DNA of 55,572 nucleotides from Marinitoga lauensis (GCF_004135675.1 NZ_QHLX01000009.1:1-55572); one strand, 5' to 3'; positions 1 to 12,725 are shown, counted from the first letter of the stretch. Program-made: numbers and translations. The notes: generated by a model from the sequence alone, not told the origin.

Positions 1-314
1 ATGTATATTCAGGATTAAAATCAGATAATTTTAAAGTCTTTCTTTATCAACGGACCTGCTTTTTTCTTGGTTGATTGATCGGCAGGTATAAAAGTAAATT
101 CTGCAGTTATCTTTCTAGAAAGAATATCAGATAAAGTATTGGAAACCAATGAACCATATTTTCTAGCAATAAAATCTTTAACAAATAGATTTCCAATACC
201 TATTATTACTTTTTTTTCCTGAATATCTAATATTTGGGCAGAGGTAAACCATTGTTCCCATGTATTGTGATTAATCCTGGCTTTAAGTAGTTCTAATAAC
301 TCTTCGTTAGTCAC
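1..314 (-). CDS. dnaA: Chromosomal replication initiator DnaA, N-terminal part (runs off window, frameshifted)
   Basis: DnaA binds origin DNA and starts chromosome replication. The first about 80 residues form domain I, with the family pattern NTWEQWFTSAQ followed by a VKDFIARKYGSLV stretch. The chosen start is GTG at 314-312 (V-T-N-E-E-L-L), preceded by an AGGGGG ribosome site 8 bases upstream. The frame stops at 21-23, but one extra T in the run at 39-41 explains this: in the next frame the sequence continues KLSDFNPEYT, the usual linker into the AAA+ domain, up to the window edge. I see no clear DnaA-box cluster beside it, so an origin here is not claimed. Confidence 0.9.
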
Positions 315-464
315 ACCAATTACCCCCTGACCAAAAAAATAAAAAGAATGTTTAGCATTATATAGAATATCAGATTTAACATATATAATCAAGAAAAATT
401 TTTATGAACTTTGTTGAGATTTAAAACTTAGTGAACAAAAGAATTAAATAAACATAAATACCAT

Positions 465-489
465 AAAAAAAGGATTTTAGCATAATCCT
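465..489 (-). terminator. Intrinsic terminator after the GAF-domain gene
   Basis: On the minus strand a 6-bp stem AGGATT/AATCCT with a 7-base loop is followed by a run of seven T. It lies about 100 bases after the end of the frmsR-like gene. The rest of 315-593 is AT-rich, and I see nothing else in it. Confidence 0.6.
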
Positions 490-593
490 AAATTTAACCA
501 TTTTAATATTTTTTACTTTCATTAAGAATATTTCTATTAAATGAGCTTTTATTCTCGATTTTGTGAATAGGTTAAAAAATAAAATTAATAAAA

Positions 594-984
594 TTAAAGA
601 AATTTTTTAACAAATAAATTAATAATTTCTTCTAAAAATTGGAGTCTTCTATAGTAAAAGGTTCTAATTTATGACTGTCTATATCTAGCTCTCCAAATAC
701 ATTTCCATCATTATCCAATATTGGAACAACTATTTCAGATTTTGTTTTTTCACTACAAGATAAATAATTTGTTTCTTTTGTGACATCTTGTACTACAAAG
801 GTATTTTTTGTAGAAGCAGCTTGCCCACAAATACCGCTTCCAAATGGGATTTTCACATGCTCAGTGGGTTTCCTAGATAGTGACCTAAATTTAACATATT
901 TTTATCGTTTTCATCAGTTAAATAAAATCCAACCCAGTTATAATAATCAACATTTTTATATAAAGTCTCAACAATTTTTTTCAT
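594..984 (-). CDS. GAF-domain free methionine-(R)-sulfoxide reductase (two frameshifts)
   Basis: This family reduces free methionine-R-sulfoxide in the cytosol. Visible family features are NWVGFYL near the start, IPFGSGICGQAA, a second cysteine in YLSCSEKTKSEIVVPI, and GELDIDSH. The two cysteines match the catalytic and resolving positions of the fRMsr/YebR group. Two single-base shifts split it: near 863-868 (GNP then TEHVKIPFG), and near 636-640, after which the C-terminus reads LEEIINLFVKKFL and stops at 594. The first ATG is at 984, but open frame and family length suggest about 27 more residues upstream, overlapping the end of the next gene. No ATG is available there, so the true start is unsure. 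Confidence 0.75.
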
Positions 985-1022
985 AACCCTATCTTTGTCA
1001 TTATTATCATATATGTATTTTT

Positions 1023-1529
1023 CTATTTGTGAGAGTAATTTAGCAAAAAGAGCTTTTTGGGATTAATTGGAGTATTATTGATAAAATTTAAAATTGCTTC
1101 TTCAATAGTTTTTTTGATATCTTTCTTATTTAAAAAATGATAAAAGTTATCAATCAAAATTACAGTACCATAATATGTTTCAATATAATAATGTGAATTT
1201 AATCCTAAAAGTCCCATTATATAAACTACAAAATCTCCTCTTTTCAATTGAAAATGTTCAGCATTTCTGGATAATTTCATAACCATTTCTTTTTTTATTT
1301 CTAGAAAATTATTTTCCCAATCCTGCTTAAACATATCAAAATCTTTTCTTCTAATCTTAGCTAATATTTCTTTTATTTTTTCATCGTTTAAATTTTCTTG
1401 TTTTTCATATTCCCTAACAATTTTGGGCCTGTTTTGTTTATACTCTTGCCATCCTTCAAACCAATAAATTTTGTCTTTGTTTAGTATTTTTAAAAATTCT
1501 GGAGTTAAGTCCTGTAAAATACTTCTCAT
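1023..1529 (-). CDS. Hypothetical protein, 168 aa
   Basis: I do not recognise the family. The protein is soluble and rich in charged residues, with an N-terminal aromatic patch (KIYWFEGWQEYKQNRP), a central Lys/Glu-rich helical region, and a C-terminal part containing GLLGLNSHYYIETYYGT. The start at 1529 is well supported: a GGAGGGATAAT ribosome site lies just upstream. It ends about where the GAF reductase reading begins, so the two probably form one transcript. Cysteines are absent and no membrane segment is seen. Function unknown. Confidence 0.6.
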   Translation of the reverse strand: MRSILQDLTPEFLKILNKDKIYWFEGWQEYKQNRPKIVREYEKQENLNDEKIKEILAKIRRKDFDMFKQDWENNFLEIKKEMVMKLSRNAEHFQLKRGDFVVYIMGLLGLNSHYYIETYYGTVILIDNFYHFLNKKDIKKTIEEAILNFINNTPINPKKLFLLNYSHK

Positions 1530-1630
1530 ATTATCCCTCCTCGAGATTTTGTTATTATATAAAAATTGAGAGATTGCTAAATATATGATTATTTTACCAT
1601 TTATTTCTTACAAATATTTTTAGATTATAT

Positions 1631-1659
1631 TTGCTTAATAATTTTAAAAGTAGTATAAT
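1631..1659 (+). promoter_or_regulatory. Sigma-70-type promoter for the DUF364 gene
   Basis: TTGCTT at 1631-1636 and TATAAT at 1654-1659 are separated by 17 bases and lie about 30 bases before the coding start. Confidence 0.6.
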
Positions 1660-1688
1660 GTTTTTGAATTTAATATTGGGGGATTAAT

Positions 1689-2459
1689 TTGACTATAGCA
1701 AAAAAATTGTATAATAAAGTATTAGAAAATATTACTGATGACATTTTTATCGAAGATTTTGTAATTGGTATTGGAGAGACTGCTGTTAAATTAAGTGATG
1801 GAAGAACAGGTTTTGTAGCGACAAACCGAGAAGATACTTTAGGGAAATGTGAAGAATTTTACAAATGTATGGGGTTAGATGGAAAACCTGAAAGTAAGGC
1901 AGAAGTGGGTATGAAAGTAAAGGATTTATTAGAAGTTGGTATGTTCTCAGGAGATCCATTGTTAAGGTCAGTATCATATGCAGCAGTTAATGCTGTATTT
2001 AACAAAAATCCTGAAAGATTTGTTAATGGAGACACATTAAAATTAATGGAATTTAATAAAAAGGATATTGTAGGTATAGTAGGTGAAATAACTCCATTTG
2101 TAGATGCATTAAGACCAAAAGTATGGGATGTTTTAATATTTGATAGGCAAAGAAGACATGATCAAATATTGCCAGATTGGGCTATTATTGAAATGTTACC
2201 TAAATGTACTGCTGTAATTATTACAGGAACAACAATAGTAAATGGAACAATAGATTATATATTAAATTATGTGAATACGGATAGGGTTGCAATTGCTGGA
2301 CCATCAACAATAATGGTAGAAGATGTTTTTCCAGTAAAAATATTATCTGGTTCGTACATAGAAGATTCAGAAAAATTATTTGATTTAATAAAAAAAGGCG
2401 CAGGCACCAGAACTTTATTTAGAAGTGGAGCTGCGCGCAAAGTAAATTTAGTATTATAA
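1689..2459 (+). CDS. DUF364 / putative heavy-metal chelation domain protein
   Basis: 256 residues with the two-part layout of this family: an N-terminal DUF4213-like part (VIGIGETAVKLSDGRTGFV) and a C-terminal DUF364 part with VGIVGEITPFVDAL and VIITGTTIVNGTIDYIL. Family members are proposed to bind metals or metal centres, but the reaction is not settled. The start is TTG at 1689 behind a GGGGG ribosome site, and the upstream promoter fits it. The gene overlaps the convergent HAD gene by six bases at its end. Family call is firm; function is not. Confidence 0.8.
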   Translation: MTIAKKLYNKVLENITDDIFIEDFVIGIGETAVKLSDGRTGFVATNREDTLGKCEEFYKCMGLDGKPESKAEVGMKVKDLLEVGMFSGDPLLRSVSYAAVNAVFNKNPERFVNGDTLKLMEFNKKDIVGIVGEITPFVDALRPKVWDVLIFDRQRRHDQILPDWAIIEMLPKCTAVIITGTTIVNGTIDYILNYVNTDRVAIAGPSTIMVEDVFPVKILSGSYIEDSEKLFDLIKKGAGTRTLFRSGAARKVNLVL

Positions 2460-3107
2460 ATACTTATCTAATTCTCTCAACGAGTAAATGGAATCAGGAT
2501 ATTCAATATTCTGATTCCATCTTTTTATTAATATCGATTTTATTCCAAAATTAATTCCTCCAATAATATCAACATTATAATTGTCTCCAACAAAAATAAC
2601 CTCTTCTTTGTTTAATTGCATTTTATTCAAAGCATACTCGAATATTTTTGGATCTGGTTTATATAATTTTGTAGAATAAGATGTAAAAAGATAATCATAT
2701 GGAAAAGTTTTTTTCTCTAAAGCAGGAATAACAAAATCATCATCTGCATTAGACAAAATTCCTATTAATAAACCTTTCTTTTTAATTTCATTTAAATAAT
2801 CTACATCATCATATGGCTTTAAATTAATAAACGTTTTATACATTTCTTCTATATACCATTCTGCAGAATTTTTTAAGCCTAAAATAGGTTTTAATTCATT
2901 AAACATTTTTTTGTAATATTCTCTTTCTGCCTTAAAAGGTTTTAAATGGTAATCTTTAAAAATTTTATTATATGTTTCTCTAATTTTTATTTCTAACTTT
3001 TCAACCAAAATATTAACTTCTTTTGAAATAATTTCTGCGATAGGTAAAAATAGATGATTAGCATTTATTAAAGTACCATACAAATCAAAAATAACACCTT
3101 TTATCAT
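2454..3107 (-). CDS. HAD-superfamily hydrolase
   Basis: A haloacid-dehalogenase-type phosphatase of 217 residues. Motif I is VIFDLYGTL near residue 5, motif II is GILSNADDD, motif III is the KPDPKIF region and motif IV is EVIFVGDNYNVDIIGG. These hold the nucleophilic Asp and the Mg-binding acidic residues. The cap is a helical insertion after motif I, as in subfamily IA. I chose ATG 3107 because CTGGAGGTG sits directly upstream; the nine extra codons before it lack a site. Substrate cannot be told from sequence. Confidence 0.85.
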   Translation of the reverse strand: MIKGVIFDLYGTLINANHLFLPIAEIISKEVNILVEKLEIKIRETYNKIFKDYHLKPFKAEREYYKKMFNELKPILGLKNSAEWYIEEMYKTFINLKPYDDVDYLNEIKKKGLLIGILSNADDDFVIPALEKKTFPYDYLFTSYSTKLYKPDPKIFEYALNKMQLNKEEVIFVGDNYNVDIIGGINFGIKSILIKRWNQNIEYPDSIYSLRELDKYL

Positions 3108-3258
3108 AAAACACCTCCAGAAAAAGTTGTTCAATTAATATATTGTTCATTTTAATTATATCATATCAATTATCTAAAAATTTACTAAATTATTATATAC
3201 TTCATATCAAACTATGCTATAATTATAACGAAATAACTTTAACTGGGGAGGGAGTAAA

Positions 3259-4468
3259 ATGTATGTAGACAGACAGGAATTTTTGCAAAAATTAATTACC
3301 AAAACAGATTCAAAAATAGTAATGTTAGTAATGGACGGTATTGGAGATACAGTTGTTAATGGAAAAACACCATTACAGGCTGCTAAAACTCCAAATTTAG
3401 ACAAAGTTGCTACAGAATCTGATTTAGGTCAAACAATTCCAGTGTTACCAGGTATTACACCAGGATCTGGACCAGGACATTTAGGATTATTTGGATATGA
3501 TCCTATAAAATATCAAATTGGTAGAGGTATATTAGAAGCATTGGGTATTGATGTAGAAGTAGGAGAAAAGGATGTTGTTGCAAGAGGTAACTTCGCTACT
3601 ATTGATGGAGATATAGTAGTTGATAGAAGAGCAGGAAGACCAGCAACAGAAGAATCAAAGAAAATAGTTGAAAAATTAAATGAAAATATCAAAGAAATCG
3701 ATGGAGTTAAAGTGCAGTTTTATCCTGGAAAAGAACACAGATTTGTTGTAAAACTAACAGGTGAAGGGTTAGATGATAGAATTGAAGATGCTGATCCACA
3801 AAAAGAAGGATTGCCAATAAAATGGGCACATGCAACACATCCAGAAGCAGAAAAGACGGCAGAAATATTCACCAAATTGATGAAACAAATTAAAGAAGTA
3901 TTAAAAGATGAACCAAAAATAAACTTTGCTTTAATTAGAGGGTTTTCAAAATATCCAAATATTCCAAAATTCCCGGAAGTATACAAAATGAGAGCAGCAG
4001 CTATAGCAGTATATCCAATGTATAAAGGGTTAGCTAAATTAGTTGGAATGGATATTTTAGAAGTTGATGGTGAAACTCCAGCTGATGAATTTGAAACATT
4101 GAAAAAACATTGGACGAATATGATTTCTTCTATGTACATATTAAAAAAACTGATTCATATGGCGAAGATGGAAATTTCGATGCAAAAGTACATGTAATAG
4201 AAATGGTAGATGAAGCATTACCAAAATTATTAGAATTAAATCCTGATGTATTAGTAGTAACAGGAGATCATTCAACTCCTGTAGCAATTAGCGGACATAG
4301 TTGGCATCCAGTTCCATTCATGATTAAATCACCATATACAAGAGCTGGATTATCAAAAACATTCGATGAATTTGAAGCAGCTAGAGGGTCCATGGGAACA
4401 ATATATGCTGTTGATTTAATGAGCCTGTTAATGGGTAATGCAAGAAAATTGGAAAAATTTGGAGCATA

Positions 4469-4469
<1 letters not shown>
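3259..4469 (+). CDS. apgM: Cofactor-independent phosphoglycerate mutase, archaeal type (one frameshift)
   Basis: Interconverts 3- and 2-phosphoglycerate in glycolysis without 2,3-bisphosphoglycerate. It belongs to the alkaline-phosphatase fold: VMDGIGD supplies the first metal Asp, TPGSGPGHLGLFGYDP holds the nucleophilic serine, and DSYGEDG and VTGDHSTP supply further metal ligands. A missing G at 4112-4113 splits the gene after KKHW; the other frame resumes at DEYDFFYVH and runs to the expected end, giving about 403 residues, normal for the family. ATG 3259 follows GGGGAGGG. The stop overlaps the predicted comEC start by one base. Confidence 0.92.
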
Positions 4470-6301
<1,832 letters not shown>

Positions 6302-6395
6302 TAAAATTGCACATACAAAAATTCATCAAATTCAATTAACGAAATCGAAATATTGTTAAAATTCTAAAACATTGATTGTAAAAGCAAAAGAATTC

Positions 6396-6452
6396 AAATA
6401 GGTCCGGGAGCATTTAAACAAAATGCAATAAAATTTAAATCCGGACCTATTT
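6396..6452. other. Nested inverted repeat in the 366-base gap 6302-6667
   Basis: Outer 12-bp arms AAATAGGTCCGG (6396-6407) and CCGGACCTATTT (6441-6452) enclose an inner hairpin GCATTT/AAATGC (6410-6415, 6421-6426). There is no strong T run after it. It may be a structured RNA, a weak terminator of tdk, or a relic of a small mobile element. The rest of the gap is AT-rich without visible genes, apart from the promoter before sbcD. Confidence 0.6.
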
Positions 6453-6593
6453 AAAAAAATAACAAATTTCTAAAACCAGTATAAATAAAGGAAACCTGAA
6501 AAATAGACTCGAGAAATTGGCTTCTAAAATAGTGAATATAAAAGACATTTGAAAGAGATAAAACAGAATTGATCTTAGAATTAAAGCTATTAT

Positions 6594-6620
6594 TTGTGAA
6601 TAAAATAATTATGTTATAAT
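6594..6620 (+). promoter_or_regulatory. Possible promoter for sbcDC
   Basis: TTGTGA at 6594-6599 and TATAAT at 6615-6620, spaced 15 bases, lie about 57 bases before the sbcD start. The -10 is good, the -35 and spacing are weak. Confidence 0.4.
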
Positions 6621-6676
6621 AAAAATATAGAAAAAATGAAATAATTATATAAAACCCTTAGGTAGGAGTGATTTTT

Positions 6677-7830
6677 TTGAAAATACTACATACATCTGAT
6701 TGGCATTTAGGAAGAAGACCTGTTGGTGGAATTGGAGAATATTCAAATATTAGATATGAAGATTATTTTAATGCTGCTGAATACATTGTAGATATAGCAA
6801 TAGAAAAAAAGATAGATGTTTTCATTATAGCGGGAGACTTATTTGATAGAAGTTCGTTATTACCAGATATTTTATTTAAAACAGAAAAGATACTTGAAAA
6901 GCTAAGAAATAATAATATAAAAACATTACTTATTGAAGGGAATCACGACAAAATATATACTCATGAAGATTCATGGATAAAATATCTTGAAAATAAAGGT
7001 CTGGTAATGGTTCCTGAGTTTAAGAAAGAAAATGAGAAATATATATTTACTCCAATAAAAATAGAGGATATAAATTTCTATGGAATTCCATATCAAGGAG
7101 TAGTTATAGATGAAGTGTTAATAACACTATCACAACAATTAGACAGAGATAAAAAAAATATCATTATTACACACACAGGTATTGGAGGAAATTTTATACC
7201 AGGATGTACTAAATCTGGAATTATTGACTTTTTTAAAGATAAAGTATTATACATGGCAGGAGGTCATTTGCATTCATATTCTCAATATCCTAAAGATAAT
7301 CCTTATTTTTTTGTACCAGGTTGTCCGGAATATTGGGATTTAAATGAAAATGGCGAAAAAGGATGCATTATTTTTGATACTTTAACAAAAGAACATGCAT
7401 TTTTTGAATCAAAAAAGAGAAAGTTATCATCATATGATTTGATATATTCTGATACTTTTTTTGATGAGTTAAACAAAATTCAAATAGAAAAAAATGAAAT
7501 AATTAGATTAAAGATTATCAATGAATCAAATAAATTAATAGAAAATGAAAAAATAGAAAAAATATTAAAAGAAAAAGGCGCTTTAAAGGTTGACATTCTG
7601 GTGAAATATAAGATTGAAAAAGATTTTGTTAATTCTGAAGAATTAGACATAAAAGATATAGAAAAAAGGTTATTAAATCATGGAAAAATATATATTCTAA
7701 AAATGCTGAAAAAACAACAGAATATTTAGAATTATTGAAAAATAATATTGAAAATGAAGAAATAATATATGATTCCTTTGATAATTTCTTGAATATATTG
7801 CTTGAAGGTGATTCGAATGAAAATAAATAA
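6677..7830 (+). CDS. sbcD: DNA repair exonuclease SbcD (Mre11 family), one frameshift
   Basis: The nuclease subunit of the SbcCD (Mre11-Rad50) complex, which processes double-strand ends and hairpins. All phosphoesterase motifs are present: HTSDWHLG, AGDLFDRS, EGNHDK, THTGIGG and GGHLHSY. I chose TTG 6677 (L-K-I-L-H-T-S-D-W-H), since this is the usual family start and TAGGAGTGA lies at proper distance. A single-base shift near 7685 ends the first frame early; the next frame carries NIYSKNAEKTTEYLELL and runs to 7830, overlapping sbcC by 14 bases. Confidence 0.92.
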
Positions 7831-10612
7831 AATAATATTAAAAAACTATAGAAATCATAAAAATTTGGAAGTTGAATTTGAAAAAGGAATAAATTTATTA
7901 TTAGGTAAAAATGGATCCGGAAAAAGTTCCATTTTTGAAGCGCTAGGAATTGCCCTTTTTGATATAGAACCAAGAGATAAAAATTTAAAAAATGCAGTGA
8001 ATAAGGAAGAAAAATCTGCCATTATTACAGTTGGTTTTACAGGAAATGATATGGTTGATTATATTGTAGAAAGAAAAATAGGAAATCAAAGCAAATATCT
8101 TTTAAAAGAAAAATCTGGTGAAATTATTGCTGAAAAAAAAGATATAGTTTTGAGTAAAATAGGGGAATTAGCTGGAATTAAAGGTAAAAATACAAAAGAA
8201 ATATTTAAGAATGTTATCAGTGCATATCAAAATGATCTGGTAAATATATTTAATCTAACAGGTGCTCAAAGAAAGGAATTATTTAATAAAATATTTAATA
8301 CGGAAATTTATGAAAAGATTTCTTCTGTTTTATTAAACGTTGAAAGAAAGTATGATTCAGAAATTAATAAGAAAGCGTCAAAAATAGAACTTTTGGAAAG
8401 TCAATTAGAAGAGTATAAAGGATTAGACGAAGAGATAGATATAATATCAAAAAATATTGAAATGTTAGAAGAAGAGTTGAAATTAAAAAAAGCAAAGATG
8501 CAAAATTTTGAAAAAGCAAAAAAGAACATAAATACGCAAATTGAGAAAGTAAATGAATTAGAGCAAAAAATAAATAAGTACGAAACAACAATAAAAAGTA
8601 AAAAAGAAATGAAAAATAAACTGGATCTCGAAATAAAAGAAGCAGAAAAGGCTAAAGATATTGTTAAACAAACAAAAGAAGGTTATGATTTATATATAAA
8701 AATAGAAAAAGATATAGAAAAAATATCAATATTGGAAAAAGAATTGATAAGAAAAGAAAAAGAAAAATCGAAGTTAGAAAAAGGATTGAATGAATTGGAG
8801 AAAAAAAGAGAGAAATTTATATCAGAGAAGAAAAATTTTTTTGAAAGAAAAAAAGAAAAAGAGAAAAAAATAAAAGAGTTAGAAGATATTATTTTAGAAA
8901 TGAAACCAGAATTAATTCTAAAAAAGGAAAGTTATAATAGCTTACTAAAAAATATAGAAGACTTTGAAAAAGAAAAAGAAAATTTTGAAAAAGATTTTGA
9001 AAGTTATAGAAAAATAATTCAAGAAATAAAGCAATTAGAGGAAGAAATAAAAAATGAAGAAATAATCAAAGAAAAAAATGAAGAATTTGTAAAAGAGAAA
9101 GAAATATTGGAATTAAAGTTGAAAAAAATAAAGAATGAACTCGATATAAAAAGTAAATTAAAAATAGAACTGGAAAAATTAAAAATGAAATTAGAAAATC
9201 TTGAGAAGTCAAAAAGTCAATTATCAGATGGAAATTGCCCTATATTGAATGAAAAATGTTTAAATCTCGAAGAAAAAGGTGGAAGTACAACATATTTTGA
9301 TAGTAATATAAATCAATTAATTGATGAGATAGAAAAAAGGAAAATGAATTGAAAAAATTAGACAGACTGGAAGAAGATAAAGAAAGTTTAGAAGAAAAAC
9401 TTTTTAATTTAAATAATGAAATTTCCTTTAATAATCACAAACTTGATGAATTATATAAAAAGAAAGACAAATATAGAATATTATTAAATGAAAAAAAGAT
9501 ATTTCAGAGAAATATAGGGATATTGATAAGCAGAAAAAGGAGTTGGAAGAAAAAAATAAAAAACTAATTGCTACAGAAAGCAAAATGGCAGAAGAGATAA
9601 AAAATTATAATGATAAAATTGAAGAAAAAATAAAAGAAAAAGATAATATCACTGATGAATTAAATAGCATTAATCAAAAATTGGAATTTTTAAAAAAGGA
9701 AATAGAAAGAAATCAATTTAACGTAGAAACATTAAAAAAGAAATTAGAAGATTATTCTGATATATCAGAAAAACTTGAAAAAGTCAGAAGAAACAAAGAA
9801 GAATTTGAATTCAGGAAAAAATCGTATAAAAATGAATACGATGAGTATATAAGAAATAAAAAAATGGCAGAAAAATTAGAAACATTACTCGATGAATTAA
9901 AAAAAGTTGAAGAAGATATAGAAAAACAGGAAGATATTATAAAAATATTATTAGAAGAAAGAAAAAATTTGAGGATTTAAATGAATTAAAAGAAAAACTG
10001 TCTACAACTGAAATAGCAATAAAAAATCTAAATAAAGATGTAGCTGAATTAAATGAAAAGATTGGTAAATCCAGAAATGAATACAAAAATCTATTAAAAA
10101 AATTGGATGAAAGAGAGAAAAAAAGAAGTGAAATAAAACAATTGAAAAAGGAAAAAGTAATTTTTGAAAAAAAGCACCAACTAACGAAAGAATTTAGAGA
10201 AAAAATGAAAACAATGGGAAAATACGTTAGTACAGAATTTACAAAAATTATTTCTTCTCATGCAACAGAAAATTATAGAAAAATGTCCGGAAAAAACGAG
10301 ATTATTATCTGGGATTCTGAAAAAGATTATCTCGTGGTTTTAAAAGATGAAATAAAGGGTGAAAGAGAATTTTCCATATTATCTGGTGGAGAACAGGTAA
10401 GCGTGGCTATCTCAATAAGAACTGCACTGGCAAACTTTTTATCGAAAGCAAATTTTTACATTTTAGACGAACCAACGGTAAATCTTGATGAAGAAAGAAA
10501 AAATATGCTAGCTGAAAATTTAAAAAATATGCTTAAAGAAATAGAACAGGCGTTTATTGTAACTCATGATGGAGCATTTTCCGAAATGGCAGAAAATGTT
10601 ATTGAAATATGA
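7817..10612 (+). CDS. sbcC: SbcC/Rad50 ATPase (three frameshifts)
   Basis: The SMC-like ATPase partner of SbcD. Walker A is GKNGSGKSS at residues 30-38. Long Lys/Glu coiled coils follow, with a hook at CPILNEKC; then the returning coil, and the C-terminal head with LSGGEQVSVAISIRTAL (signature) and FYILDEPTVNLDEE (Walker B and D-loop). Shifts near 9335, 9515 and 9967 split the frame; joined, it gives about 930 residues, normal for the family. ATG 7817 follows GAAGGTGA. The hook is CX6C rather than the classic CXXC, a variant found in some bacterial SbcC. Confidence 0.92.
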
Positions 10613-10640
10613 TAAAATCGGCGTTAAAGCCGATTTTATC
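10611..10640. terminator. Bidirectional terminator between sbcC and the phosphatase gene
   Basis: A perfect 12-bp stem, GATAAAATCGGC and GCCGATTTTATC, with a 6-base loop, includes the end of both convergent genes. AT-rich arms give T runs on both strands. Confidence 0.8.
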
Positions 10641-12711
10641 ATTTTATACTTATTTCAAATCTGTCGATTACTTTGTTATATTTTTCCAAATCTCTATCGT
10701 TATTTTTGTTTTTGACCTTTGCAACGGTTTTTACAGTAAAAATTATTTTATTATCTTTTACTTCAGCCAGAACGTAATGTAATGTTCCATAATTGATTTT
10801 TACGGTAGTAGGTTCTAAATTTTTTTTGTGTACCAGTTCTAAAGGTGCTCCACCACCACCTGTTATAACATAAATGATACCATTTTTTTCATGTCTTTCA
10901 TATGAATGAACGTGCCCGTTAAATACGGCTTTTACATTATATTTTTCAAATATGGGTCTCCATAATTCTTCTAAATGTCTTTCCATACCGTAATTATATC
11001 CTTCGCAATTATTCCAGAAAGGGTGATGATAAAATACTAAAATGGTTTTATCCGAAGATTTTTTTAAGACATCTATTAACCAGTTTAACTGAGACTTTTC
11101 AAGTTGCTGAGTACCAACTGCATTTGAATCCAGAAAAATAAAACGTATTTTTCCATAATCAAAATAATACCATCTTTTATTATAATCCCCACTGCCTTTT
11201 GGTAAATAAAAAGCCTGGTAGTAATAAGAATTATTTCTTTCGTGATTTCCTAATAAAGGATAATAAACAGAATTTTTTGCTAAATTCGATATTTCATTAA
11301 AGAAAGAATTCCAATCATCTAACCAATCGCCTTTTTCAACTAAATCGCCATCATTAATTACAAATTCCGGATTATCATTTGCTATATTATCCGCTACTAA
11401 TTTATGTAGCTCATGATATGTTCTTGTATCACCGTAAATCGCAAACTTAAGATTATTTTCATTAAGACTTTTGGTTTTAAAATGTCCTGAAATAACAGCA
11501 TTTGTTTTTATATAATAATTTTCAATATATAATTTATAATTATATTCTTTGTTAGGGTTCAAGCCGGTTATTGGTATGTGCTGGATTGATAAAGGAATAT
11601 TAGCTAAGACTGTTTTGATATTTTTCTTTCCATCAAAAATTTCTATTTTTGCTGTAGATGGAATAATGGTTTTCCAGTTAAATATAACAGATGTTTCTGT
11701 ATGATTTGTTAAGTATAATGGCCATATAAAATCGTTATTATTAACTTCAGGAATAACTTTTATAATATTTTCATTATTTTGATATAAAGGTATTTTCTTT
11801 TCTTTAAATCCTTCGCATTTTAAAATAGCATAATCTCCTTCTTTTACATTAATAAAAGAAAAGTTGCCTTTTTTATCTGTATAGGTTAAGGATATTGGAG
11901 TGTTATCTCTATTATACAAATATATGGGAATGTTATCTTTTTTATTTAAATTCGAAATTATTTTTCCAGAAATAGAGTTGCTTGAAGAATATATATATTT
12001 TCTAACTTTTTCTATATCTTTTGTAATATATAATAAACGTGAAAAATTAATACTTTCATTTGGTTTTAATTTAATGGGTTTATATATTAATGCACTGAAA
12101 TTACTTGTAAACATTGAACGAAAAATCTGAAAATTAGGATCTGGTATAAATGAATATGAAATAAAATCCTCCTGCAATAATAATTTTTTCCCATTTTCAT
12201 TTGTTTTAATTATTTTTGGAAATAATTCATTGAATGAGACAATATCTTTTATCAATAATTTAGAATCTTTGTTAGAAATGTTTTTTATATTATTTATTAT
12301 TTCTATATAATTTTTATCTTCCTCAAGTTTGTAAATTGTTGAAAGGTGAAATGGACCATAATCATTATTTGCTACCTTAAATTCAATATAATTTTCATTT
12401 TTTCTTATTTCAATCTTATGTGCATTCAATATTTTATTCTGGACATAAATTTTATAATTATCCAGTAAATTTCTTTTTATATCATTGGTATAAGCTTCAA
12501 TAATTCTTCCTGAAAATTCATCATTTCTTTTTTCAGAACCTATAATAACAGTTATTTTATTATTTTCTAATAAATAGTCTCCATATTTAGCCTTTGAAAA
12601 ATGAGGTAAAACTTGCAAAGTGTTTTCGGAAATCTTTTTTATTGTAAGTTGAGAAAAAATGCTAACTGAAAGTAGAATAATTAAAACAACAACGTAAAAT
12701 CTTTTTTTCAT
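10639..12711 (-). CDS. Secreted metallophosphoesterase (purple acid phosphatase-like)
   Basis: 690 residues. A signal peptide covers residues 1-20 (KKR then a hydrophobic run ending SIFSQ). Next come about 220 residues of beta-rich domain of unknown type, a carboxypeptidase-regulatory-like fold (GNFSFINVKEGDY), and a fibronectin-like domain typical of purple acid phosphatases (TSVIFNWKTIIPSTAKIEI). The catalytic domain has GDTR, NDGDLVE, GNHERN, YHHPFW and NGHVHSYER, the full dimetal set. It probably releases phosphate or cleaves phosphodiesters outside the cytoplasm. ATG 12711 follows GGAGGG on the minus strand; the gene is second after the flavoprotein. Confidence 0.88.
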   Translation of the reverse strand: MKKRFYVVVLIILLSVSIFSQLTIKKISENTLQVLPHFSKAKYGDYLLENNKITVIIGSEKRNDEFSGRIIEAYTNDIKRNLLDNYKIYVQNKILNAHKIEIRKNENYIEFKVANNDYGPFHLSTIYKLEEDKNYIEIINNIKNISNKDSKLLIKDIVSFNELFPKIIKTNENGKKLLLQEDFISYSFIPDPNFQIFRSMFTSNFSALIYKPIKLKPNESINFSRLLYITKDIEKVRKYIYSSSNSISGKIISNLNKKDNIPIYLYNRDNTPISLTYTDKKGNFSFINVKEGDYAILKCEGFKEKKIPLYQNNENIIKVIPEVNNNDFIWPLYLTNHTETSVIFNWKTIIPSTAKIEIFDGKKNIKTVLANIPLSIQHIPITGLNPNKEYNYKLYIENYYIKTNAVISGHFKTKSLNENNLKFAIYGDTRTYHELHKLVADNIANDNPEFVINDGDLVEKGDWLDDWNSFFNEISNLAKNSVYYPLLGNHERNNSYYYQAFYLPKGSGDYNKRWYYFDYGKIRFIFLDSNAVGTQQLEKSQLNWLIDVLKKSSDKTILVFYHHPFWNNCEGYNYGMERHLEELWRPIFEKYNVKAVFNGHVHSYERHEKNGIIYVITGGGGAPLELVHKKNLEPTTVKINYGTLHYVLAEVKDNKIIFTVKTVAKVKNKNNDRDLEKYNKVIDRFEISIK

Positions 12712-12725
12712 AAAAATCCCTCCAT

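Noticed and set aside
315..620. Replication origin next to dnaA
   Set aside because: I see no cluster of DnaA-box-like sequences, only general AT-richness, and a terminator hairpin explains part of the gap.
7629..7973. Antisense open frames within sbcD/sbcC and other genes
   Set aside because: They have Phe/Leu/Ser-rich products caused by AT-rich antisense codons, no ribosome sites, and cover conserved genes on the other strand.
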